Source: DATGUN01 sp035301285
GTDB taxonomy: Bacteria; Bacillota; Bacilli; Bacillales; Amphibacillaceae
Direction of reading: 5' to 3'
DNA: 23,796 nt
Assembly: GCA_035301285.1 (NCBI GenBank)
Contig: DATGUN010000035.1
Span: forward strand, 1-23,796
Shown here: one piece after another, positions 15,114 through 21,151 of the stretch
How the letters are laid out: each line of letters opens with the position of its first letter
How positions within the stretch are numbered: the stretch's first letter is position 1
Program-made: the position numbers and the translations under genes
The notes under the pieces: generated by a model
What the model saw: only the letters and a program-made list of their open reading frames with translations
Told to the model about the DNA's origin: nothing
Databases searched by the model: none

Positions 15114-15755
15114 TTGAATATAATATTGATGGGTCTGCCTGGGGCCGGAAAGGGTACACAGGCGGAAAAGATTAAAGAGAAGTATCAGATTCCACATATT
15201 TCGACCGGAGATATGTTCCGCTCAAGCATCAAAGAGGGAACAGTGCTTGGAAAGAAAGCTCAATCGTTTATGGATCAAGGGGCCCTTGTTCCAGATGAAG
15301 TGACTATAGGAATCGTTGAGGAACGTCTGCAAAAAGACGATTGTCAACGTGGATTCTTATTGGACGGTTTTCCAAGGACCATTGCACAAGCAGAAGCACT
15401 CCAGGAAATCTTGAATAAACTGGATACAACGCTTGACTATGTATTACATGTGAATGTACCGGACGAAAATCTGGTGGAACGTCTTTCTGGAAGAAGAACG
15501 TGTCCAACATGCGGCAGAACGTACCATATCATTTATAATCCTCCTGTAAAAGAGGGAGTGTGTGATAAGGACGGTACCGAACTGATCCAACGGACAGACG
15601 ATGAACCCGATATGGTGAAAAAGCGTCTGGATGTGAATAAGGAACAGACAAAGCCGTTATTGGACTTTTATGAGGAAAAAGGATATCTTGTGACAGTAAA
15701 CGGTGATCAGGACATTGATAACGTCTTTCAGGATATTGTCGAAATCCTAAAGTAA
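15114..15755 (+). CDS. adk: Adenylate kinase
   Basis: Adenylate kinase converts ATP and AMP to two ADP and balances cytoplasmic adenylates. The P-loop GLPGAGKGT is at residues 7-15, the AMP-binding STGDMFR near 30-36 and GFPRT at 85-89. The LID is of the zinc type with Cys130, Cys133, Cys150 and Asp153, the same ligands and numbering as in B. subtilis. That numbering, the family start MNIILMGLPG and a seven-base distance from GAGGG (15102-15106) favour the TTG at 15114; a GTG at 15111 is the alternative and would add one residue. It lies 32 bases after secY. B. subtilis has map directly downstream, but here a 185-base gap follows. Confidence 0.95.
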   Translation: MNIILMGLPGAGKGTQAEKIKEKYQIPHISTGDMFRSSIKEGTVLGKKAQSFMDQGALVPDEVTIGIVEERLQKDDCQRGFLLDGFPRTIAQAEALQEILNKLDTTLDYVLHVNVPDENLVERLSGRRTCPTCGRTYHIIYNPPVKEGVCDKDGTELIQRTDDEPDMVKKRLDVNKEQTKPLLDFYEEKGYLVTVNGDQDIDNVFQDIVEILK

Positions 15756-15940
15756 GTTCACATAAGCCCATGATTAGATGCATTTTTATGCCGTTAACGA
15801 TATAATATATCGTAGTAACCTGCACCCCCTGTAATGATTGATCAGGGAAAAAGTGACACATGAAGATAATGTGAAATTAGGAATGTAGGGCTTTATGAAA
15901 AAGCTATTGATAAAAAATGCCTAAGTGAAGGTGATCGCTG
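15756..15940 (+). other. Gap after adk where map lies in B. subtilis; holds a palindrome
   Basis: No gene is visible in these 185 bases. They contain a perfect palindrome with eight-base arms and a one-base centre (15797-15813, arms ACGATATA and TATATCGT), and a small CCCTG/CAGGG hairpin (15827-15847) followed by A rather than T. TATAAT occurs at 15801-15806 inside the palindrome, but the hexamer 17 bases upstream, ATGCAT, is a poor -35. In translation I did not recognise remnants of methionine aminopeptidase. Confidence 0.5.
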
Positions 15941-16261
15941 TTGAACGAAACGGATTCGATTCCAAGACTAGGTCAAGTTGTTCGTATATTGCAAGGTCGT
16001 GAGCAGGGGCAATACGCGGTTGTCATCAAACTGTTGGAGAATCGCTTCGTACTCTTGGCAGATGGAGAAAAGCGTAAATATGATCGACCCAAGAAGAAGA
16101 ACCTGCATCATATTGAAGTGATGGATTTCATCTCTCCTGAAGTTCAAGACAGCCTTCTAAAAACGGGTCGTGTCACAAACGGGAAATTACGATTTGCGAT
16201 AGATAAATTCATGCGTGAGATTGTGACTGATTTGAAGAAGGGAGTCGGGCACGATGGCTAA
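15941..16261 (+). CDS. KOW-domain RNA-binding protein (L14e/L6e/L27e-like)
   Basis: This 106-residue protein begins with a KOW motif at about residues 9-36 (RLGQVVRILQGREQGQYAVV) followed by a basic KRKYDRPKKKNLHHIE stretch, then a helical C-terminal part with GRVTNGKLRFAIDKFMREI. Homologues sit just before infA in many Bacillaceae (the ybzG position of B. subtilis) and are annotated as KOW-domain or L14e/L6e/L27e-family proteins; their exact role is not settled to my knowledge, though RNA or ribosome binding is likely. The start is TTG at 15941 with AAGGTGAT at 15928-15935. The last eight bases overlap infA, so the two are probably coupled. Confidence 0.88.
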   Translation: MNETDSIPRLGQVVRILQGREQGQYAVVIKLLENRFVLLADGEKRKYDRPKKKNLHHIEVMDFISPEVQDSLLKTGRVTNGKLRFAIDKFMREIVTDLKKGVGHDG

Positions 16262-16472
16262 AGAAGATGTAATTGAAGTAGAAGGCACCGTTAATGAAAC
16301 ATTGCCTAATGCGATGTTCAAAGTAGAGCTCGAAAATGGGCATACGATATTGGCACATGTTTCCGGTAAAATCCGAATGCATTTCATCCGTATTTTACCC
16401 GGTGATAAAGTGACGGTAGAACTTTCACCTTATGATTTGACAAGAGGAAGAATTACGTACCGTTATAAATAA
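16254..16472 (+). CDS. infA: Translation initiation factor IF-1
   Basis: IF-1 binds the 30S A site during initiation and works with IF-2 and IF-3. The 72-residue product is a single OB fold with the usual start MAKEDVIEVEGTV and blocks NAMFKVELENGHTILAHVSG, KIRMHFIRILPGDKVTVELS and YDLTRGRITYRYK. The ATG at 16254 overlaps the KOW gene by eight bases, with AAGAAGGGAG inside that gene as ribosome binding site. rpmJ follows after 31 bases. Confidence 0.98.
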   Translation: MAKEDVIEVEGTVNETLPNAMFKVELENGHTILAHVSGKIRMHFIRILPGDKVTVELSPYDLTRGRITYRYK

Positions 16473-16503
16473 CTAAAACTCCGATTCAGGAGGAGGTATA
16501 ACG

Positions 16504-16617
16504 ATGAAAGTAAGAGCATCTGTAAAACCTATTTGCGAAAAATGCAAGGTTATCAAACGTAATGGAAAAGTAATGGTTATCTGTGAAAATCCAAAACATA
16601 AGCAAAAACAAGGTTAA
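16504..16617 (+). CDS. rpmJ: Ribosomal protein L36
   Basis: L36 is the smallest 50S protein and is a zinc ribbon. The 37-residue product has the family start MKVRASVKPICEKCK and the four zinc ligands Cys11, Cys14, Cys27 and His32. It ends in a basic KHKQKQG. The ATG at 16504 follows AGGAGGAGG at 16488-16496. It lies between infA and rpsM, its normal place. With S14 it is the second zinc-binding ribosomal protein in this cluster, so both can serve as zinc stores. Confidence 0.97.
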   Translation: MKVRASVKPICEKCKVIKRNGKVMVICENPKHKQKQG

Positions 16618-16640
16618 ACTTAAGGAGGTGCATGACACTT

Positions 16641-17006
16641 ATGGCACGTATTGCTGGTATCGATATTCCACGTGATAAACGCGTCGTCATTTCATTGACG
16701 TATGTATATGGAGTCGGAAAATCAACCGCTCAGGAAATCTTGAAGGAAGCTGGTGTGTCCGAGGATACACGTGTAAGAGACTTGACAGAAGACGAACTAA
16801 GCAACATCCGTAAAGCTGTTGAGAACTACACAATTGAAGGTGACCTTCGTCGTGAGGTTTCATTGAACGTTAAACGATTAACTGAAATTGGATCATATAG
16901 AGGGCTAAGGCATCGTCGTGGCTTACCTGTTCGTGGTCAAAAGACAAAGAACAACGCCCGTACACGCAAAGGTCCAAAAACTGCAATTGCAGGCAAGAAG
17001 AAATAA
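16641..17006 (+). CDS. rpsM: Ribosomal protein S13
   Basis: S13 sits at the top of the 30S head, forms bridges to the 50S subunit and touches P-site tRNA through its C-terminal tail. The 121-residue product starts MARIAGIDIPRDKRVVISLT and has the helix-hairpin-helix-like segment, DLRREVSLNVKRLTEIGSYRG, LRHRRGLPVRGQ and a basic tail TKNNARTRKGP. I use the ATG at 16641: AAGGAGGTG at 16622-16630 is at the right distance, while the in-frame ATG at 16632 is only one base from it. Confidence 0.97.
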   Translation: MARIAGIDIPRDKRVVISLTYVYGVGKSTAQEILKEAGVSEDTRVRDLTEDELSNIRKAVENYTIEGDLRREVSLNVKRLTEIGSYRGLRHRRGLPVRGQKTKNNARTRKGPKTAIAGKKK

Positions 17007-17022
17007 GGAGGGAAGTTAGTAT

Positions 17023-17412
17023 ATGGCACGTAATACAAGTACACGTAAACGCCGTGTGAAAAAGCAAGTTGATACAGGTGTGGCACATATCCGCTCTACA
17101 TTCAACAACACCATTGTTACGATAACGGATGTTAAAGGGAATGTAATCGGCTGGAGTTCAGCAGGTGCTTTAGGATTTAAAGGTTCTAAAAAATCGACTC
17201 CTTTCGCTGCACAAATGGCTGCTGAAACAGCTGCAAAATCAGCTGTTGAACATGGCATGAAATCACTTGAAGTCACTGTAAAAGGCCCTGGTGCTGGACG
17301 TGAAGCGGCTATTCGTTCACTTCAGGCAGCTGGATTGGAAGTGACGGCCATCCTTGACGCAACACCTGTTCCACATAATGGTTGTCGCCCGCCAAAACGT
17401 CGCCGTGTATAG
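17023..17412 (+). CDS. rpsK: Ribosomal protein S11
   Basis: S11 lies on the 30S platform near the mRNA exit and the E site. The 129-residue product has the basic N-terminus TRKRRVKKQVDTG, then HIRSTFNNTIVTITDVKGN, SAGALGFKGSKKSTPFAAQ, VKGPGAGREAAIRSLQAAGL and the conserved end VPHNGCRPPKRRRV. AAGGAGGG after the rpsM stop is the ribosome binding site. It is followed by an unusually long 290-base gap before rpoA; in B. subtilis I would expect a shorter one. Confidence 0.98.
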   Translation: MARNTSTRKRRVKKQVDTGVAHIRSTFNNTIVTITDVKGNVIGWSSAGALGFKGSKKSTPFAAQMAAETAAKSAVEHGMKSLEVTVKGPGAGREAAIRSLQAAGLEVTAILDATPVPHNGCRPPKRRRV

Positions 17413-17509
17413 AATTTGTCACCCTGTCTATAATGGGTATGATGGCTGAATGTGTAAGGTGTCATTTTTCTGTACAAAATCAATCTGAAAAACGGAAAAG
17501 TGAATAGGG

Positions 17510-17551
17510 TAAAAGTGTGGCTTCTTCATCACATGTGAAGTTACGCTTTTA
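17510..17551 (+). promoter_or_regulatory. Strong hairpin in the rpsK-rpoA gap (possible attenuator)
   Basis: TAAAAGTGTGGCTTC (17510-17524) pairs along its whole length with GAAGTTACGCTTTTA (17537-17551): 15 base pairs, three of them G-U, with a 12-base loop. The 3' arm ends in CTTTTATT, so it resembles a weak intrinsic terminator in which the U-tract is part of the stem. Partial termination here would lower rpoA and rplQ relative to upstream genes. Because three pairs are G-U only in RNA, the element looks RNA-acting. The rest of the 290-base gap has TATAAT at 17606-17611 without a good -35. Confidence 0.6.
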
Positions 17552-17646
17552 TTGGAAATTGACATATAACATCTTATGAAAGTCAGGCAAAAAGTACGAT
17601 TGCAATATAATAGTGCAGCAATGCCAACTGCCTATTTGAGGAATTT

Positions 17647-17669
17647 CGGTTAAAAATGATTTTTAATCG
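17647..17669 (+). promoter_or_regulatory. AT-rich hairpin just before the rpoA ribosome binding site
   Basis: TTAAAAAT (17650-17657) and ATTTTTAA (17659-17666) form a perfect inverted repeat with a one-base centre, extended by CGG/TCG (17647-17649 with 17667-17669, one G-U). It ends 17 bases before AAGGAGGG (17686-17693). It could influence rpoA translation or be incidental in AT-rich sequence. Confidence 0.4.
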
Positions 17670-17702
17670 GGGTTTCGACGTTTTTAAGGAGGGTTTTGTG
17701 GA

Positions 17703-18647
17703 ATGATCGAAATTGAGAAGCCAAAAATTGAAACGGTAGAAATTTCAAAGGATGCTACGTTTGGAAAGTTTGTTGTTGAACCACTTGAACGTGGATATGG
17801 CACAACTCTAGGAAACTCCCTGCGTCGTATCCTGTTATCCTCACTTCCTGGTGCCGCTGTTACATCTGTCCAAATCGATGGGGCCCTTCATGAGTTTTCG
17901 ACCATTGAAGGCGTGATGGAAGATGTTACAACAATCATTTTGAATTTGAAAAAGATTGCTTTGAAAATTTATTCAGATGATGAGAAGACATTGGAGATCG
18001 ATGTACAGGGTGAGGGAAAAGTAACCGCAGCAGATTTATTATTCGATAGTGATGTGGAAGTGCTCAATCCGGAATTGCCGATTGCAACGCTTAACAAAAA
18101 TGGCCGTTTATATATGCGAATTACAGCTGAACGGGGACGTGGCTATCGTCCAGCTGAATCAAACAAGCGAGATGAACAGGCAATAGGTGTCATTCCGATA
18201 GATTCCATCTTCACACCTGTATCGCGTGTATCCTATCAAGTTGAAAATACACGGGTAGGACAAATCACAAACTTTGATAAATTGACATTGGATGTTTGGA
18301 CGGATGGCAGTATCCGCCCAGAAGAGGCAATCTCTTACGGCGCCAAAATTTTCTCCGAGCATTTAAATATTTTCATTGGTTTGACTGATGAGGCACAAAA
18401 TGCAGAAATCATGGTTGAAAAAGAGGAAGACCAAAAAGAAAAAGTAATGGAAATGACGATTGAAGAACTTGATCTATCTGTCAGGTCCTATAACTGCCTG
18501 AAGCGCGCAGGGATCAATACTGTCCAAGAGCTTTCAAATAAGTCGGAAGAAGACATGATGAAAGTGCGTAATTTAGGTCGTAAGTCACTTGAAGAAGTTA
18601 AATCGAAACTAGATGATCTTGGATTAGGGTTGCGTAACGACGACTGA
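17703..18647 (+). CDS. rpoA: DNA-directed RNA polymerase subunit alpha
   Basis: The alpha subunit dimerises to start RNA polymerase assembly, and its C-terminal domain binds UP elements and regulators. The 314 residues are the normal length. The N-terminal domain (1 to about 230) has FVVEPLERGYGTTLGNSLRR, RILLSSLPGAAVTSVQIDG and EFSTIEGVMEDVT. A linker rich in Glu and Lys leads to the C-terminal domain from about 250, with LDLSVRSYNCLKRAGI; Arg261 corresponds to the DNA-contacting Arg265 of E. coli. AAGGAGGG at 17686-17693 precedes the ATG. A structured 290-base gap lies upstream and a structured 113-base gap lies downstream. Confidence 0.99.
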   Translation: MIEIEKPKIETVEISKDATFGKFVVEPLERGYGTTLGNSLRRILLSSLPGAAVTSVQIDGALHEFSTIEGVMEDVTTIILNLKKIALKIYSDDEKTLEIDVQGEGKVTAADLLFDSDVEVLNPELPIATLNKNGRLYMRITAERGRGYRPAESNKRDEQAIGVIPIDSIFTPVSRVSYQVENTRVGQITNFDKLTLDVWTDGSIRPEEAISYGAKIFSEHLNIFIGLTDEAQNAEIMVEKEEDQKEKVMEMTIEELDLSVRSYNCLKRAGINTVQELSNKSEEDMMKVRNLGRKSLEEVKSKLDDLGLGLRNDD

Positions 18648-18650
18648 TCA

Positions 18651-18689
18651 ATATAAATACGCTCTTATGGGCGTTAAAGTTATTTATAT
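18651..18689 (+). promoter_or_regulatory. Two-part hairpin between rpoA and rplQ
   Basis: ATATAAATA (18651-18659) pairs with TATTTATAT (18681-18689), nine perfect pairs. Directly inside, CGCTC (18660-18664) pairs with GGGCG (18669-18673) around a TTAT tetraloop, with a seven-base one-sided bulge TTAAAGT (18674-18680). It begins four bases after the rpoA stop. No T-run follows. It could be a processing or stabilising element at the rpoA 3' end. Confidence 0.5.
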
Positions 18690-18760
18690 GAGTAGTAGTC
18701 ATCACGTAACAATCGTATATTCCGACGAATGAAGCACCATGCAAAAAGGAGGTATTATCC

Positions 18761-19114
18761 ATGGCTAGAAAACTAGGTCGCAAAACGGAAACGCGAATGG
18801 CGTTGCTCCGTAATCTTGCTTCTGATTTGATCATTCACGAACGTCTGGAAACAACAGAAGCAAAAGCAAAAGAGTTGAAATCCGTCGCTGAAAAGATGGT
18901 GACACTTGGAAAACGTGGAGATCTACATGCACGTCGCCAAGCAGCATCATTTTTATATAATCAAGAAGCTAATGAAGATGATAGTGTTGTTCAAAAATTG
19001 TTTGATGATATTGCTGGGCGCTATGAAGACCGTCAAGGTGGATATACGCGTGTTCTGAAATTAGGAGCTCGTCAAGGTGACGGTGCACCAATGGCAATTA
19101 TTGAATTCGTATAA
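18761..19114 (+). CDS. rplQ: Ribosomal protein L17
   Basis: L17 binds several 23S rRNA domains near the tunnel exit. The 117-residue product starts MARKLGRKTETRMALLRNLA and has LIIHERLETTEAKAKELKSV, then ARRQAASFLYNQEAN and the C-terminal GGYTRVLKLGARQGDGAPMAIIE. AAAAGGAGGT lies before the ATG at a normal distance. It is the last gene of the S10-spc-alpha cluster and is followed by a terminator. Confidence 0.98.
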   Translation: MARKLGRKTETRMALLRNLASDLIIHERLETTEAKAKELKSVAEKMVTLGKRGDLHARRQAASFLYNQEANEDDSVVQKLFDDIAGRYEDRQGGYTRVLKLGARQGDGAPMAIIEFV

Positions 19115-19131
19115 CACAAAAAAGTGAGCGT

Positions 19132-19185
19132 GAAGGGGCGGGACTCCAATCTCTGATGAGTGGATCCAAGCCCTTTTTTGTTTTT
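19132..19185 (+). terminator. Intrinsic terminator of the S10-spc-alpha cluster
   Basis: GAAGGGGC (19132-19139) pairs with GCCCTTTT (19170-19177), and inside it GGA-TCCA (19141-19148, one bulged C) pairs with TGGATCC (19161-19167), leaving a 12-base loop. The stem runs into TTTTTT (19174-19179), then G and TTTTT (19181-19185). A longer outer pairing, CAAAAAAG (19117-19124) with CTTTTTTG (19173-19180), is an alternative. It lies just after rplQ and should end the long transcript. Confidence 0.9.
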
Positions 19186-19208
19186 AGGACAGAAACGATA
19201 TTTCTGCC

Positions 19209-19295
19209 AAAAGCCTCTCGCAAACGCGTCGTGTATCAACGAAAACGTTTTTCCGTGCTTCTGGTATTTTGTTAGGAGTGGGGAGAGGTTTTTTT
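19209..19295 (+). terminator. Second terminator-like inverted repeat with a long loop
   Basis: AAAAGCCTCTC (19209-19219) can pair with GAGAGGTTTTT (19283-19293), 11 pairs with one G-U, and the run continues to seven T (19289-19295). The 63-base loop holds an AAAACGTTTT palindrome (19242-19251). The long loop makes it weaker than a standard terminator; it may be a backup terminator or the ends of a small inverted-repeat element. Confidence 0.4.
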
Positions 19296-19367
19296 CACGT
19301 TGACCCCCGGCGCAGATGTCTATTCAGTGGTGTGTTATTCATTCACGCCTTTTGTAAATACCCTGAA

Positions 19368-19403
19368 GTCTACATCCCATTTAAGTAGAATGGGCACGTA
19401 GAC
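19368..19403. promoter_or_regulatory. Two-part dyad overlapping the ecfA1 promoter (candidate operator)
   Basis: GTCTAC (19368-19373) and CCCATT (19376-19381) are mirrored by AATGGG (19389-19394) and GTAGAC (19398-19403) around a seven-base centre. The twelve paired bases in two blocks cover the -35 region of the promoter whose TATAAT is at 19410. It lies upstream of the expected transcription start, so it would act as DNA in transcripts from that promoter. No regulator is known to me; function is inferred from position only. Confidence 0.45.
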
Positions 19404-19415
19404 AAATGATATAAT
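19386..19415 (+). promoter_or_regulatory. Extended -10 promoter for ecfA1-ecfA2-ecfT-truA
   Basis: TGATATAAT (19407-19415) is a consensus extended -10 box. TAGAAT (19386-19391), with an 18-base spacer, is only a half match to the -35 consensus, as is common when the -10 is extended. Expected start is near 19422, leaving a leader of about 45 bases before the ecfA1 ATG. Confidence 0.7.
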
Positions 19416-19466
19416 ACATAATAGTGTTCCCAAGGCGAGCAGAGCCTGAGATGAGGAGGATTTCCA

Positions 19467-20306
19467 ATGAGAAAGACGTTTATAGAGTTTCGAAATGTGT
19501 CGTTTCGATATAGTGAAGAAAAGCCTTGGGTGTTAAAGGATTGTTCGTTTGAAATATATGAAAATGAATGGGTGGCTATTATTGGCCATAATGGTTCAGG
19601 GAAGTCTACCATCGCCAAACTGACAAATGGATTGTTATTCCCAGAGAAAGGCGATATTTTTATAAATGGAAAACGTCTGGATGAATCATCTGTATGGGAT
19701 ATACGTAAAGAGGTTGGGATGGTGTTCCAGAATCCGGATAATCAATTCGTCGGGACGACTGTCCAAGATGATGTCGCCTTTGGAATGGAAAACCGTGGTA
19801 TTCCCAGAGAAGAGATGATCAAGCGGATCGATCAAACGTTACATGCCGTCGGAATGAATGATTACCTGTTGACTGAGCCGCACAAACTTTCCGGTGGGCA
19901 GAAGCAACGGGTTGCCATAGCGAGTGTGCTGGCTATCTCCCCAAGTGTCCTGATTATGGATGAGGCGACAGCCATGCTTGATCCCCTTGGCCGTCATGAA
20001 ATCATGAATACCGTTTCAGACGTCCAGGAACAAAATGATATCTCGCTTATTACGATCACGCATGATCTGAATGAAGTTGTTCAGGCAGATCGTGTCATTG
20101 TATTGAATGATGGCGAAATATGGAGTGAAGCAACACCAAGGGAAATCTTTGCACAAAAAGATGACTTGCGTGAAATCGGCTTGGACGTTCCGTTTATTGC
20201 CACGTTAGCTGCTGCACTCAAAGAAGAAGGGATTCCTGTTACAAATGAGCCGCTTAATCATGAAGAATTGCTGGAGGATCTATGGACATTACATTCAAGA
20301 ATGTGA
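19467..20306 (+). CDS. ecfA1: ECF transporter ATPase EcfA1
   Basis: EcfA1 (YbxA/CbiO-type) is one of two ATPases that power energy-coupling-factor importers for vitamins and some metals, shared among several substrate-binding S components. The 279 residues show Walker A GHNGSGKST at 40-48, the Q-loop VFQNPDNQFVG, the ABC signature LSGGQKQR, Walker B VLIMDEATAMLDP and the H-loop ITHD. The C-terminal part is the short ECF-specific extension. GAGGAGG precedes the ATG. It overlaps ecfA2 by 25 bases in another frame, which implies coupled synthesis of the heterodimer. The S component and hence substrate are encoded elsewhere. Confidence 0.95.
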   Translation: MRKTFIEFRNVSFRYSEEKPWVLKDCSFEIYENEWVAIIGHNGSGKSTIAKLTNGLLFPEKGDIFINGKRLDESSVWDIRKEVGMVFQNPDNQFVGTTVQDDVAFGMENRGIPREEMIKRIDQTLHAVGMNDYLLTEPHKLSGGQKQRVAIASVLAISPSVLIMDEATAMLDPLGRHEIMNTVSDVQEQNDISLITITHDLNEVVQADRVIVLNDGEIWSEATPREIFAQKDDLREIGLDVPFIATLAAALKEEGIPVTNEPLNHEELLEDLWTLHSRM

Positions 20307-21151
20307 GTTTCACATACCAACCAAATACGCCATTTGCACATCAGGCGATTGATGATTTGTCTTTATCGATTCCTTCAGGCTCATTTGTAGCGATCATCGG
20401 TCATACTGGTTCGGGCAAGTCGACGCTGATACGCCATTTAAATGGTTTGGAAATACCGACGACTGGCGAAGTGACGATAGGTGACTTTCATTTAACCAAA
20501 GATAAGAAAGTGAAAAACATGAAAGAACTACGAAGTAAAGTGGGTGTCGTTTTCCAATATCCTGAACACCAGCTATTTGAAGAAACCGTTCAAAAAGATA
20601 TTGCGTTCGGTCCGGAAAACTTCGGCACGTCGGATGTTGATATCAACGAACGTATTGAAGACTTGATACCGAAAGTTGGGTTATCCAACGACATATTGGA
20701 TCGATCTCCTTTCGAATTAAGTGGTGGACAGATGCGACGAGTGGCAATCGCGGGGGTACTCGCCATCAAACCGGAGGTCCTGGTTTTGGACGAGCCTACT
20801 GCTGGACTTGACCCACGTGGCCAAAAAGATATGATGGATATGTTTTATAATTTGCACAAAGCGGAAAATCTGACGACGATTCTTGTGACACATAGTATGG
20901 AAGATGCCATGACATATGCAGATCACGTCGTTATATTGAATCATGGGACCGTTTATATGGAAGGAAAACCGGAAGAGGTTTTTGTCCAAGATGAAGCATT
21001 GAAAAAGGTTCAGTTGGATGTACCAGAAGCGGTGCGTTTTTTGCATTCATTTTCGGACCGATTCGGGATACAGGTTCCCTATAAACGCCAGTCGACCACA
21101 GAATTGGCAAAAGATATCCAACGTGCCATGAAGGGAGATGGGCCCTCATGA
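20282..21151 (+). CDS. ecfA2: ECF transporter ATPase EcfA2
   Basis: EcfA2 is the second ATPase of the energy-coupling-factor module and pairs with EcfA1. The 289-residue product has Walker A GHTGSGKST at 40-48, Q-loop VFQYPEHQLFEETV, signature LSGGQMRR, Walker B VLVLDEPTAGLDP and H-loop VTHS. The start has GGAGGA inside the end of ecfA1 (20273-20278), with which it overlaps by 25 bases, and its stop overlaps the ecfT start by four bases (ATGA). Together these overlaps fix a 1:1:1-type translationally coupled unit. Confidence 0.95.
   Translation: MDITFKNVSFTYQPNTPFAHQAIDDLSLSIPSGSFVAIIGHTGSGKSTLIRHLNGLEIPTTGEVTIGDFHLTKDKKVKNMKELRSKVGVVFQYPEHQLFEETVQKDIAFGPENFGTSDVDINERIEDLIPKVGLSNDILDRSPFELSGGQMRRVAIAGVLAIKPEVLVLDEPTAGLDPRGQKDMMDMFYNLHKAENLTTILVTHSMEDAMTYADHVVILNHGTVYMEGKPEEVFVQDEALKKVQLDVPEAVRFLHSFSDRFGIQVPYKRQSTTELAKDIQRAMKGDGPS

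Noticed and set aside
15801..15806. Promoter for the KOW gene and infA using TATAAT at 15801
   Set aside because: The TATAAT is part of a palindrome and the upstream hexamer ATGCAT is a poor -35, so it cannot be claimed from sequence.
15756..15940. Degraded map pseudogene
   Set aside because: No recognisable methionine aminopeptidase segments in any frame, and the gap is far too short.
16632..16640. Upstream in-frame starts for rpsM (and similarly rplB 6248, rpmC 8857, rplF 11664, rplM 22890)
   Set aside because: Each lies in, too close to, or upstream of the real ribosome binding site, or within a leader or the previous gene, and adds residues absent from the family.
17406..17434. Promoter at the end of rpsK (TGTATA at 17406, TATAAT at 17429)
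   Set aside because: Spacing of 17 is right but the -35 matches only three of six bases and lies within coding sequence; no extended -10.
17559..17611. Promoter before rpoA using TTGACA (17559-17564) and TATAAT (17606-17611)
   Set aside because: The two boxes are 41 bases apart. TATAAT alone has only CAGGCA at a 16-base spacing.
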